Below are positions 16,240 to 24,335 of a stretch of DNA of 64,000 nucleotides, piece by piece (position 1 is the first letter of the stretch; every line of letters begins with the position of its first letter). The position numbers and the translations under genes were made by a program. Below the pieces are notes generated by a model. The model did not search any database. It was not told the DNA's origin and worked only from the letters and a program-made list of their open reading frames with translations. Source of the DNA: Deltaproteobacteria bacterium (GTDB taxonomy: Bacteria; Bdellovibrionota; JAJCYS01). Where the stretch lies: positions 62,001 to 126,000 of the forward strand of contig JAJCYS010000004.1 of assembly GCA_029262815.1 (NCBI GenBank), given 5' to 3'.

Positions 16240-17601
16240 TTATTCTTCGAGTAATGACGTGACTTCTTCGGTCGCAACCTTATATTTTCCATTAAAACAG
16301 GCATAACAGTATTTCTCACCGAAGTATTCTTGTAAATCTTCAAGGGGCAAATAGACCAATCGATCCGCATTGATACGCTCACGTATTTTTTCAACACTCA
16401 TTTGAGCTGCGATCAATTCATCCCGGTTTGGTGTATCCACCCCATAAAAACAAGGCCACATCATCGGAGGACTCGAAACTGCCAACGTGACTTCTTTTGC
16501 ACCGCATTGTTTCAACAACTTAATAATTTTAAGACTCGTGGTCGAGCGCACCAAACTGTCATCAACCAACACCAACCGCTTACCCGCCACCACATCTCGA
16601 ATCGGATTATGCTTAATCTTCACACCCAAGTGACGTACCCCATGGGTGGGTTCAATAAATGTTCTATGAATGTAATGATTCCGAATCAACCCGACATCCC
16701 ATGAGATACCCGATGTTTCAGCATACCCTAACGATGCGGGTACGCCTGAATCTGGAACGGCCATCACAAGATCCGCTTCAACAGGTTGAGATTTTGCCAA
16801 TAATCGACCCAATTCCTTTCGGGTTTCATACACACCATGACCAAATACTGTACTGTCAGGGCGAGAGAAATATATAAGTTCAAAGACACACTTTTGACTC
16901 ATTGCCGATGACTTCGGCAAATAATCTACTTCGAGCCGATTCTCTTTAAATGGAATAAACCCAACTTCACCAGGTTCAACTTCTCGGGTAAACGTCGCAC
17001 CGATTAAATCTAATGCACACGTTTCAGAACAAACCACAGGCGCTTCTTCAACATATCCTAATACAAGCGGACGAATCCCCCAAGGATCACGCGCATAACA
17101 GAGTCCTTCGGGCGTCATAATGATCAAACAATAAGCGCCCTCAACCCCAATCAGAGATTCTTTAAGAGAAGCAAGCGGGTGGGCAGGATCGTAACCTTCT
17201 AAAATTTTTGTAAATAACATCTCAGAATCCGTACCATGACTCCGAGTGACATCCCCTTTTGGGATATTGCCATTGTGACAAAAGGCAAACCGTTTTTCGT
17301 GAATAAGTGGGTGAACACTTTGTGATTGCTTACTACCAGACGTGCTATATCTCACGTGACCCACCGCATGGTTTAACTCTGTCTGAGCTAAAACTTGCTT
17401 ATCAAACACATCATGGACAAGCCCAATACCGCGCATCAAAAAGGGATCTTGGGCCAAATCTGAATAGCAGCCATAAATACCGGCAGCTTCTTGACCTCGA
17501 TGTTGCAACGCAAATACACCCAGATAGGTGAGGTGCAAACTTTGAGGATGATGCATGATGCCAAACACACCACACTTATGATCTAAGTGTTTTTTATTCA
17601 T
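16240..17601 (-). CDS. purF: Amidophosphoribosyltransferase
   Basis: 453 residues. Makes 5-phosphoribosylamine from PRPP and glutamine, the committed purine step. Cys9 (CGVFGIMHH) is the glutaminase nucleophile once the eight-residue propeptide is removed. The PRPP loop is LVDDSLVRSTT near 340. Cys residues in QKCVFELIYF, MMWPCFYG and YCYACFNGKY match the four iron-sulfur ligands of the Bacillus-type enzyme, so an oxygen-sensitive 4Fe-4S protein is likely. Its start overlaps the purL stop by four bases and it is the last gene of the operon. Confidence 0.96.
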   Translation of the reverse strand: MNKKHLDHKCGVFGIMHHPQSLHLTYLGVFALQHRGQEAAGIYGCYSDLAQDPFLMRGIGLVHDVFDKQVLAQTELNHAVGHVRYSTSGSKQSQSVHPLIHEKRFAFCHNGNIPKGDVTRSHGTDSEMLFTKILEGYDPAHPLASLKESLIGVEGAYCLIIMTPEGLCYARDPWGIRPLVLGYVEEAPVVCSETCALDLIGATFTREVEPGEVGFIPFKENRLEVDYLPKSSAMSQKCVFELIYFSRPDSTVFGHGVYETRKELGRLLAKSQPVEADLVMAVPDSGVPASLGYAETSGISWDVGLIRNHYIHRTFIEPTHGVRHLGVKIKHNPIRDVVAGKRLVLVDDSLVRSTTSLKIIKLLKQCGAKEVTLAVSSPPMMWPCFYGVDTPNRDELIAAQMSVEKIRERINADRLVYLPLEDLQEYFGEKYCYACFNGKYKVATEEVTSLLEE

Positions 17602-19757
17602 AAAAGTTGTGCTCGCTCTGTTAACGTGTGGGTAGAAGTCAGTTTCAATTGTTCTAAATCAAGTATTTCTATCGCACCATCTGTGCATTCAATTTTGAGT
17701 TCGGCATTTTGTTTTTCGAAACATCGTGTCAATACACCCAACTGTTTCATTGTCACACCATTTGAGGGTTTTAAATCTAAAAGAGGCTCCGTAGTTACAA
17801 TCCAAGCTACTGGTTGACCAATTTTCAATATGGAATCACGTGTCAAAGACGTTAGGTTACCAGTCCAACTCTCAGGCATTGAATTCATCCATCGTATAAA
17901 GCCCTGCCAAATAGGTTTTAAATCAGAGAAAAATCCACGCGCAATCGTAGGTGCGACCTCGCCTAGGTTTTTGAGCATCTGATCAAGCGCCGTCTGATGC
18001 ACATCATCAGAATCACTTGCAAGCTCATACACGTAGAGTGTATCCGGATAATGATTCACAACCTGCGGATGGTGTTGCAAACGGCCTTCGCCTACTGCGC
18101 CAAAAGCTACCGTGGGTGGAATTTCATTTTGCTCAGATGCGTTATACAAACTCACATTACCACTCACCACTGGCACTTTATAATGAACAGCAGCCTCGGA
18201 AATGCCCCGAATCGTTTCATCAAACGCTTTTATCACATTTTTTTTCTCAGGATTCGCAAAATTCAACCCATTTGTGAAACCCAACGGTTTAAGACCGGTC
18301 ACCCACAACTGCCGCATTGCCTCACGAACCAATGACCAGGCAGCCACATAAGGGTACTGCTCAGCCCACTCAGGCGAGAGTGACAGACGGGTTCCCACTA
18401 TCGTTTGACAGTCAGAGTGAGCTGCAAAGTCAGGCGTCGCCACATGAACGGATACAGGATGGTTAACAGGATCTAATACTGCCCTGCCCCCCACATGCTG
18501 GTCATATTGTCGAACGATCCACTCCCGAGAACATCCTTGGAGTGATGCACTCCAACCTTCTGCTGATTCCTTTAAGGATTGGGTACCAGATTCATATTTA
18601 AACGCTGCGTCAGATGAAAAACCTTTTGCATCACTGGGACTCAGATTTGTATAGAGTGACTGATGACCCGTACACACAAATTGAGGGTCTAAAACGCTTT
18701 CGACTTTCTCACCAAACAAAAGTTTTATCTCTGATTTCGAATCAAGACAGCCCATCACCCCATGGGGCACATCATATTTAGCGCATAACGAAGCAACCGC
18801 ATCGCGTTGATTTTTATGAACCACCGCTACCATTCGCTCTTGAGACTCTGACACAGCAATCTCACCTGGCTTAAGATCATTCACACGTTGGGGCACTTGA
18901 TCTAGCGCAACCGTTGCACCACATTTGTTTTGGGCACAGACTTCAAAGACTGCACCTGACAACCCAGCTGCACCACAATCTTGGAGCGCAACGACTAACT
19001 TTTCTTGAACAAGCGTCAAACTAATCTCTAGCAATCGTTTTCCCATGTATGGATCACTGATTTGAACTTGAGGTCGCTTAGAAACACTAGCCTCTGAAAA
19101 CGTTTCACTGGCCATGGAGGCCCCACCGATACCATCACGTCCCGTTTTACATCCAAAGATATGAAGCTCCAAATCCTCAGGGTTCTTAAGAAGCGCCTGT
19201 GGTATTTCGGCGTCAATAACGTTTTGGGCGGATCGTACGCCTAAGGCAAACACATTCACCAGAATATTATATTGGTATCGAGCATCGAATCGAGTCGCGC
19301 CCCCCGCATTTGCAACGCCTATGGCATTCCCGTAACTTGAAATACCGTTCACCACACCCGGTATTAAATGACGCATCCAAGCATCTTGATCTGGCAAACC
19401 AAAACACAACAAATCCCCAGTCACAATCGGTCGAGCACCCATAGCAAAAATATCCCTCAGAATGCCCCCTACCCCTGTAGCGGCTCCTTCTTTGGGTTCA
19501 ATATGAGACGGATGATTGTGGCTTTCAATTTTAAAAAATACAGTTTGCCCGTCAGATAGCTGTACCCCGCCGGCATTCGCTTCGACACCAAGCGCGCCAA
19601 ACCGATGTGTCGCTTTGTATCGACTTAAGAATGGTTTGCTATGGCGATAACTACAATGCTCACTCCATAAACTATCAAAAATTCGATGCTCCAGATCATT
19701 CGGCACTCGACCCAATGTCTCAGAGATCAGCTGTAACTCAGGGGCAGATAAACTCAC
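17598..19757 (-). CDS. purL: FGAM synthase, small PurL subunit
   Basis: 719 residues, the small-type PurL that works with separate PurQ and PurS. ATP-dependent amidation of FGAR. Motifs include EHCSYRHSKPFL near 32, the metal/ATP region FKIESHNHPSHIEP near 74, and a second AIRS-synthase-like half with SGNVSLYN near 565. The start overlaps the purQ stop by four bases and the stop overlaps purF by four bases, so translation is coupled through the block. The C-terminal third is diverged but no frameshift is seen. Confidence 0.95.
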   Translation of the reverse strand: MSLSAPELQLISETLGRVPNDLEHRIFDSLWSEHCSYRHSKPFLSRYKATHRFGALGVEANAGGVQLSDGQTVFFKIESHNHPSHIEPKEGAATGVGGILRDIFAMGARPIVTGDLLCFGLPDQDAWMRHLIPGVVNGISSYGNAIGVANAGGATRFDARYQYNILVNVFALGVRSAQNVIDAEIPQALLKNPEDLELHIFGCKTGRDGIGGASMASETFSEASVSKRPQVQISDPYMGKRLLEISLTLVQEKLVVALQDCGAAGLSGAVFEVCAQNKCGATVALDQVPQRVNDLKPGEIAVSESQERMVAVVHKNQRDAVASLCAKYDVPHGVMGCLDSKSEIKLLFGEKVESVLDPQFVCTGHQSLYTNLSPSDAKGFSSDAAFKYESGTQSLKESAEGWSASLQGCSREWIVRQYDQHVGGRAVLDPVNHPVSVHVATPDFAAHSDCQTIVGTRLSLSPEWAEQYPYVAAWSLVREAMRQLWVTGLKPLGFTNGLNFANPEKKNVIKAFDETIRGISEAAVHYKVPVVSGNVSLYNASEQNEIPPTVAFGAVGEGRLQHHPQVVNHYPDTLYVYELASDSDDVHQTALDQMLKNLGEVAPTIARGFFSDLKPIWQGFIRWMNSMPESWTGNLTSLTRDSILKIGQPVAWIVTTEPLLDLKPSNGVTMKQLGVLTRCFEKQNAELKIECTDGAIEILDLEQLKLTSTHTLTERAQLL

Positions 19758-20407
19758 AAGTCACTCCCATTGGGAAGCAAACGAGACCCAAATTGATAGG
19801 CATGATGAGGCGCCCAAGCTCGTTCGGGATGAGGCATCATCCCAAGTACATTTCCTTCCCGATTGGTTAACGCAGCAATCCCCGAAATAGACTCTTGAGA
19901 TTCGTAGGTATATACCACATGCCCTTCATTCCACAGTCGTGAATCTTGATCATCAGGGAGATAAAAACGGCCAAATGTATTCGCAATGGGCAAGATGACT
20001 TGCTCAGGCACCTGCCATTTTAGATTTGAGGCGCTAGTATTTTTGAGGCTGACATATCGACAGTCAAACCGCCCCAACTCACTGCGAATCAGCACCCCTG
20101 GCAACAACCCAGATTCTGCCAAGATTTGAAACCCGTTACAAATTCCGATCGTGGGACCTCCATTTTTTGCAAAATGGATCACATCTGCCATAGCTGGAGA
20201 CCGAGCTGCACATACACCCGCTCTCACATAATCGCCATAGGAAAACCCACCCGGAAGCACGACCAAATCGTACGACTTGGCTTCGAATCGATCACGATGC
20301 CAAATGACATCAACATTTTGATAAAAAGGATTTAAGAACGCACATGTTTCCTGGTCGCAGTTAGAGCCAGGAAAAAAAATAACCGCAGCCTTTCCTGAAC
20401 GACTCAA
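19754..20407 (-). CDS. purQ: FGAM synthase glutaminase subunit
   Basis: About 217 residues from a TTG at 20405-20407 that overlaps the purC-purS stop as TTGA. This start gives MSRSGKAAVIFFPGSNCDQE, the normal PurQ beginning. A GTG at 20465-20467 in the same frame would add 20 unusual residues and is the alternative. The glutaminase triad is visible: Cys in GICNGFQIL, His and Glu in MMPHPERAW. It delivers ammonia to PurL. One gene in a chain of overlapping purine genes. Confidence 0.93.
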   Translation of the reverse strand: MSRSGKAAVIFFPGSNCDQETCAFLNPFYQNVDVIWHRDRFEAKSYDLVVLPGGFSYGDYVRAGVCAARSPAMADVIHFAKNGGPTIGICNGFQILAESGLLPGVLIRSELGRFDCRYVSLKNTSASNLKWQVPEQVILPIANTFGRFYLPDDQDSRLWNEGHVVYTYESQESISGIAALTNREGNVLGMMPHPERAWAPHHAYQFGSRLLPNGSDL

Positions 20408-21417
20408 CTTCGGCACAACTGGATTGCATAATCCTGAATTAATGGATTCGAGAATGTCTCCTGACACATGTGTTCCAAATATTTCAAATGATGACCTGTA
20501 AACACATTCGTATAGGTCACACGAAAAGATTTTCCAGCTGTGATGTGTGAAATCTGTGCTTCTGTTGAGGTTGTGTCTAACGCAGCCTCACCTTCTGGAT
20601 CAAGCACGCCGGACTTCGGCATGACATCACATTGAAGGGTTAGTGATTTGCTTGAAAGTCCTTTTTTTAAGGCTGAAGCTAAATCCTCGATATTCACATC
20701 GGACAGCCGTTTCCAAACTTCTTCATAAGCGGTGACGACAGAACCCAAATCTTCGCGAAACACATCTTTATCTAATTTTTTGCCTTCAGGTGTCCAAAGA
20801 CGTAAGGTGTCCGGGCTAATTTCATCAGCGAGTATCCATTTGCCGGCATCATCCTGACCGAACTCAATCTTGCCATCCACGACCATGAGTTCACACGCCT
20901 GAAAGAGAACCTCCAAACATGAAAAAATGGAGACGCTCAAGACTTCCAGGATGTTTAAATGTTGAGGGGTCATCCCTTCAGCTAAAACAGGCACGTGTAC
21001 AGGTGCCATTAACGGATCACCCAGCGCATCTTCCTTGAAAAAGGATTCATACATCATCGGATGGAATCGTGTGCCTTGAGGAATACCTAGACGTTTTACT
21101 AGTGAACCTGCTGCAACCCGACGCACCACACATTCAACGGGTGACATGTTAAGCTTCTGAATCACTTGTTTCGTAGCGCTCAATGATCCGACGAAATGAG
21201 TGTCAAACCCACATAAGCCTAAGAACTCAAAGCATCGGCTACTGATTTTTTGATTACAAGCCCCTTTGCCAGATTCGTTCGATTTTTTTTCGGCGTTGAA
21301 TGCCGTCAAATCATCTTTAAATTCTTGAACCCAACACGAATCGGGGTAACCCGAAACATCGGCTGGAAGAGGGTACATTTTTTTAGCTTTGCCTTCATAC
21401 AGGGTAGTCTGAGACAT
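20404..21417 (-). CDS. purC: SAICAR synthetase fused to PurS (PurC-PurS)
   Basis: 337 residues from the ATG at 21415-21417 (MSQTTLYEGKAKKMYPL). Residues 1 to about 255 are PurC: VRRVAAGSLVKR near 98 and ILADEISPDTLRLW near 205 are intact. Residues 258-337 match PurS: VLDPEGEAAL, then ISHITAGKSFRVTY, and FSNPLIQDYAIQL at the very end. PurS is normally a separate small protein bridging PurL and PurQ. Here it is joined to the enzyme four steps later in the pathway. No separate purS is present between the purine genes, so this domain is probably the working copy. It overlaps purB by 23 bases. Confidence 0.9.
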   Translation of the reverse strand: MSQTTLYEGKAKKMYPLPADVSGYPDSCWVQEFKDDLTAFNAEKKSNESGKGACNQKISSRCFEFLGLCGFDTHFVGSLSATKQVIQKLNMSPVECVVRRVAAGSLVKRLGIPQGTRFHPMMYESFFKEDALGDPLMAPVHVPVLAEGMTPQHLNILEVLSVSIFSCLEVLFQACELMVVDGKIEFGQDDAGKWILADEISPDTLRLWTPEGKKLDKDVFREDLGSVVTAYEEVWKRLSDVNIEDLASALKKGLSSKSLTLQCDVMPKSGVLDPEGEAALDTTSTEAQISHITAGKSFRVTYTNVFTGHHLKYLEHMCQETFSNPLIQDYAIQLCRS

Positions 21418-22690
21418 GACGTTTGACCTCCTCAAAAGAGTGGATTATTTTTTTTGATTGCCAGCACGCTAATGACCAATCGGATATATCAAGTTCAGGC
21501 CAGTTTTTTTGAACCACGTCGATAAAGTCCGCATTTAACTCGTGAGCTTCAAAACTGGCTTTCTGTGCGGCATCGTAGGCTTCAGACCGATCATCGAAAT
21601 ATCGAAGTAGTTTTAGATGTAACATTTGAGAATAATAGGTATTACGTGCTTCTTTTAAATTTTTCTCTAACCCCTCTGGATTGACGTGTAGGTTTTTCAA
21701 TATGGAGGTAAAACGTTTTAATCCGTAAGCTAGGATCTGGAAAGCATCGGGAATGATCACACGTTCAACACTACTATGTGAAATATCGCGCTCCATCCAT
21801 AATGCGACATTTTCCGAAGCCGAATTTGCATACCCTCTTAACAATCGAGCAATGCCCGTTAAATTTTCGCATCCAATAGGATTTTTCTTATGCGGCATCG
21901 CGCTACTGCCCTTCTGCCCTTTGACAAACCCTTCCATGAGTTCATGAGATCGTTGGTGCGATCGTATATCTACACTAATTTTTTCAATGACTGACCCCAT
22001 TAGAGCAAGCTCTGAGTGCATGCGTGCATGCACATGACGACCGATCACTTGAGTGGCACCACGAACACAGGGCAAGCCCAGTTTTTCAGCAACTTCCAAT
22101 TCGACCGTTTCAGAAAGAATTGGATAGTTACCCACAGCACCTGATAGTTTGACTGACGCCGCCTCATTTAAAGCCGAGAAAAGAGATAATCCTACTTCAG
22201 AAAGGTGTGTGCCCCAAAGTGCAAATTTTTGTCCCAACGTCATAGGCTGAGCTGCAACACCATGGGTACGTCCCATGATCATCAAATCTCCGTGTTCATT
22301 TATAAGTTGAGACAGGGTATCTAAGGTAGTTTGTAGTTCTTTTTTGAGCACACCAGCAGCTTTCTTGATTTGGAGTGACAATGCAGTGTCAATCACATCG
22401 GAGCTGGTCAGTCCATAATGAACCCAATTCCCCACGTCTTTGGTTTGTTCTGCTACATGCGTGACAAAAGCAATGACGTCATGACGGGTTGTGGCTTCAA
22501 TTTCTGAAATTCTCTCCGGTGATAATTGGATAAGATCTCTTAGTTGATCCAGTCGTTTACGTGATATTGGGATGGTGCCTTTGTCTGAAAGCACTTCTAG
22601 CACTGCCCATTCGACTGTTAGCCATGACTCAAATTTCGCCGCTTGAGACCAAATCGAGTCCATTTCAGGATGTGTGTATCTGGATATCAT
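21395..22690 (-). CDS. purB: Adenylosuccinate lyase
   Basis: 431 residues from the ATG at 22688-22690, preceded by AGGGGGG. A longer frame starting upstream adds residues unlike the family. Splits SAICAR and adenylosuccinate, acting twice in purine synthesis. The fumarase-superfamily signature GSSAMPHKKNP is near 260, with YGLTSSDVIDTA near 85 and GRTHGVAAQP near 138. First of the five overlapping purine genes; its stop lies inside the purC-purS frame. Confidence 0.96.
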   Translation of the reverse strand: MISRYTHPEMDSIWSQAAKFESWLTVEWAVLEVLSDKGTIPISRKRLDQLRDLIQLSPERISEIEATTRHDVIAFVTHVAEQTKDVGNWVHYGLTSSDVIDTALSLQIKKAAGVLKKELQTTLDTLSQLINEHGDLMIMGRTHGVAAQPMTLGQKFALWGTHLSEVGLSLFSALNEAASVKLSGAVGNYPILSETVELEVAEKLGLPCVRGATQVIGRHVHARMHSELALMGSVIEKISVDIRSHQRSHELMEGFVKGQKGSSAMPHKKNPIGCENLTGIARLLRGYANSASENVALWMERDISHSSVERVIIPDAFQILAYGLKRFTSILKNLHVNPEGLEKNLKEARNTYYSQMLHLKLLRYFDDRSEAYDAAQKASFEAHELNADFIDVVQKNWPELDISDWSLACWQSKKIIHSFEEVKRHVSDYPV

Positions 22691-22759
22691 AGCCCCCCCT
22701 AAAAACAAAACTTTCAAATTCATTCATTTCAAGCACTGAGTTTATTTCCTGAGACACGG

Positions 22760-23578
22760 TCATTTTCCAAAATCTGCTGGACAAGACGCTTCAATCCTAT
22801 ACAATTTTTGGGCCAAGGTAAACTCTAGACTTGCGCTATGGAGCATTAATCTGACCCCAATACGTCTTAATCGGCAAATTTCCCCGTATTGCCCATCCCC
22901 AACAACTTTTAAGCCCTGATCAAACAGTTGGGCTCTAATTTGGTGAAACCGACCTGTTTTAGGGGTAGCCTCTAGTAGAGTCACCGAATGAGAGCCTATT
23001 ACGCCTTTTTCAAGGACTCTAAATCGAGTTTCGGCAGATTTTCCGCCAGCATCTTCTGAAACACAGAGCGCTCTAGCCCCATATTTTTTTAAGTACGAAC
23101 GGCAAGTCCATTTCGCCGATTTTGGCTGGCCGTACACCCAAACATAATATTTCTTTCGTATGGCTCGTTCTTTAAATAAGGCTGATAGCCCTTGATACGT
23201 GAGGGCATCTTTGGCGAATAGAACAACGCCTGAAGTTTCATAATCAAGCCGATGCACCACCCAAAGCTTTTGCTTTGTATGGGCCTCCATGAGGTGATGT
23301 AGAGATTGATGATTTTCTGATGCAACCACAGGCAAAAAAGGCGGTTTTGACACTGCAAGGAACGACGCTTCGTCACGCAAGATATGTGCTTGGGGCGCAA
23401 AGAAACCCCACGGAATGATACATCCTTTTCGATGAATCCAATGGTGATCCTTGAGTTTCTTTAGCTTTCGAATGGATATGAAAACAGCATGTGTTTCAGC
23501 AAGATAGTCTTTGAGTTGAGAGAGGGACTTTTGACCAGGCACCTCAAAACATGAGGCACCTGGATTAAATATTGGCAA
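22760..23578 (-). CDS. RluA-family pseudouridine synthase
   Basis: 272 residues. Converts uridine to pseudouridine in rRNA or tRNA. The catalytic Asp is in VVHRLDYETSGVV near 108, with KTGRFHQIRAQLF near 215. The N-terminal 70 residues do not look like a clear S4 domain. Five bases separate it from rplC, so ribosomal protein L3 and this enzyme are probably cotranscribed; whether it modifies 23S rRNA is inference. The next gene, purB, follows after 69 bases. Which uridine is changed cannot be read from the sequence. Confidence 0.9.
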   Translation of the reverse strand: MPIFNPGASCFEVPGQKSLSQLKDYLAETHAVFISIRKLKKLKDHHWIHRKGCIIPWGFFAPQAHILRDEASFLAVSKPPFLPVVASENHQSLHHLMEAHTKQKLWVVHRLDYETSGVVLFAKDALTYQGLSALFKERAIRKKYYVWVYGQPKSAKWTCRSYLKKYGARALCVSEDAGGKSAETRFRVLEKGVIGSHSVTLLEATPKTGRFHQIRAQLFDQGLKVVGDGQYGEICRLRRIGVRLMLHSASLEFTLAQKLYRIEASCPADFGK

Positions 23579-23583
23579 ATGAC

Positions 23584-24225
23584 TTATTTTTTAACGGCCT
23601 TGCGAACTTCAACGAAGCTCCCTTTTGATCCAGGAACGGCACCTTTTACAAGAATGACGTTTTCCTTAGGATCAATAGCCATCACCCGAAGGTTCAACAT
23701 TGACTGACGCTTGGCGCCCATGTGTCCAGGCATTTTTCGACCTTTATAAATATGACCAGGCCATGTTCGTGCACCCACAGACCCTGTACCCCGAAAAGAT
23801 TCGTGAGTCCCATGGGTAGCAATAAATCCACCAAAGCCATATCGCTTCATGACCCCTTGGAATCCTTTTCCGATGGTTTTTCCGGCTACATCGACAAATT
23901 GACCTTTGTCAAAAATTTCGACAGAAACGGAATCGCCAACCTTATAAGAGTCACATACATCCTTACCGACGCGAAATTCACAAATTTCACGAGGTATATG
24001 AGTTAAATCTTTACATTGACCTTTCTGTGGTTTGGTTGCGTTCTTTTCTTTTACAGATCCGACACCTAGTTGTAATGCGGCATATCCATCTTTTTCTTCG
24101 GTCCGAATGCCTGCAACCACACAGTCTGGGCTATGAATCGCAGTAACAGCATGGCGTTTGCCGTCCTCATCATACATATATCCCATGCCAACTTTTTTAC
24201 CCAGCAACCCTACATTGGTATTCAT
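23584..24225 (-). CDS. rplC: Ribosomal protein uL3 (L3)
   Basis: 213 residues, full length. It has GLLGKKVGMGYMY at the start, the central loop region THGTHESFRGTGSVGARTWP near 139 and KMPGHMGAKRQSMLNL, all typical of L3, which helps start 50S assembly and reaches the peptidyl-transferase centre. AGAAGGAAAG precedes the ATG. The gene stands apart from any other ribosomal-protein gene, whereas rplC normally follows rpsJ in the S10 operon. It leads a likely transcript into the pseudouridine synthase and perhaps the purine genes. Confidence 0.96.
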   Translation of the reverse strand: MNTNVGLLGKKVGMGYMYDEDGKRHAVTAIHSPDCVVAGIRTEEKDGYAALQLGVGSVKEKNATKPQKGQCKDLTHIPREICEFRVGKDVCDSYKVGDSVSVEIFDKGQFVDVAGKTIGKGFQGVMKRYGFGGFIATHGTHESFRGTGSVGARTWPGHIYKGRKMPGHMGAKRQSMLNLRVMAIDPKENVILVKGAVPGSKGSFVEVRKAVKK

Positions 24226-24319
24226 ACGTTCTTTCCTTCTAAAATTCGCTTATTAAGTAGCTACCATTTCTAACCTAAATCTGATCAATTCGCAAGGTTA
24301 AGTTTCATTGGTTTTGCCG

Positions 24320-24328
24320 TGATATACT
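24320..24328 (+). promoter_or_regulatory. Extended -10 promoter for the transglycosylase gene
   Basis: TGATATACT has the TGn extension (24320-24322) and the -10 hexamer TATACT (24323-24328). The ATG at 24336 comes seven bases later, exactly where transcription should begin. The -35 region is poor, as is common for extended -10 promoters. Confidence 0.5.
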
Positions 24329-24335
24329 AACAAGA

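Noticed and set aside
16402..18335. Several plus-strand frames of 70-112 codons opposite purF and purL
   Set aside because: They are antisense shadows; composition and length fit chance openings opposite a conserved gene.
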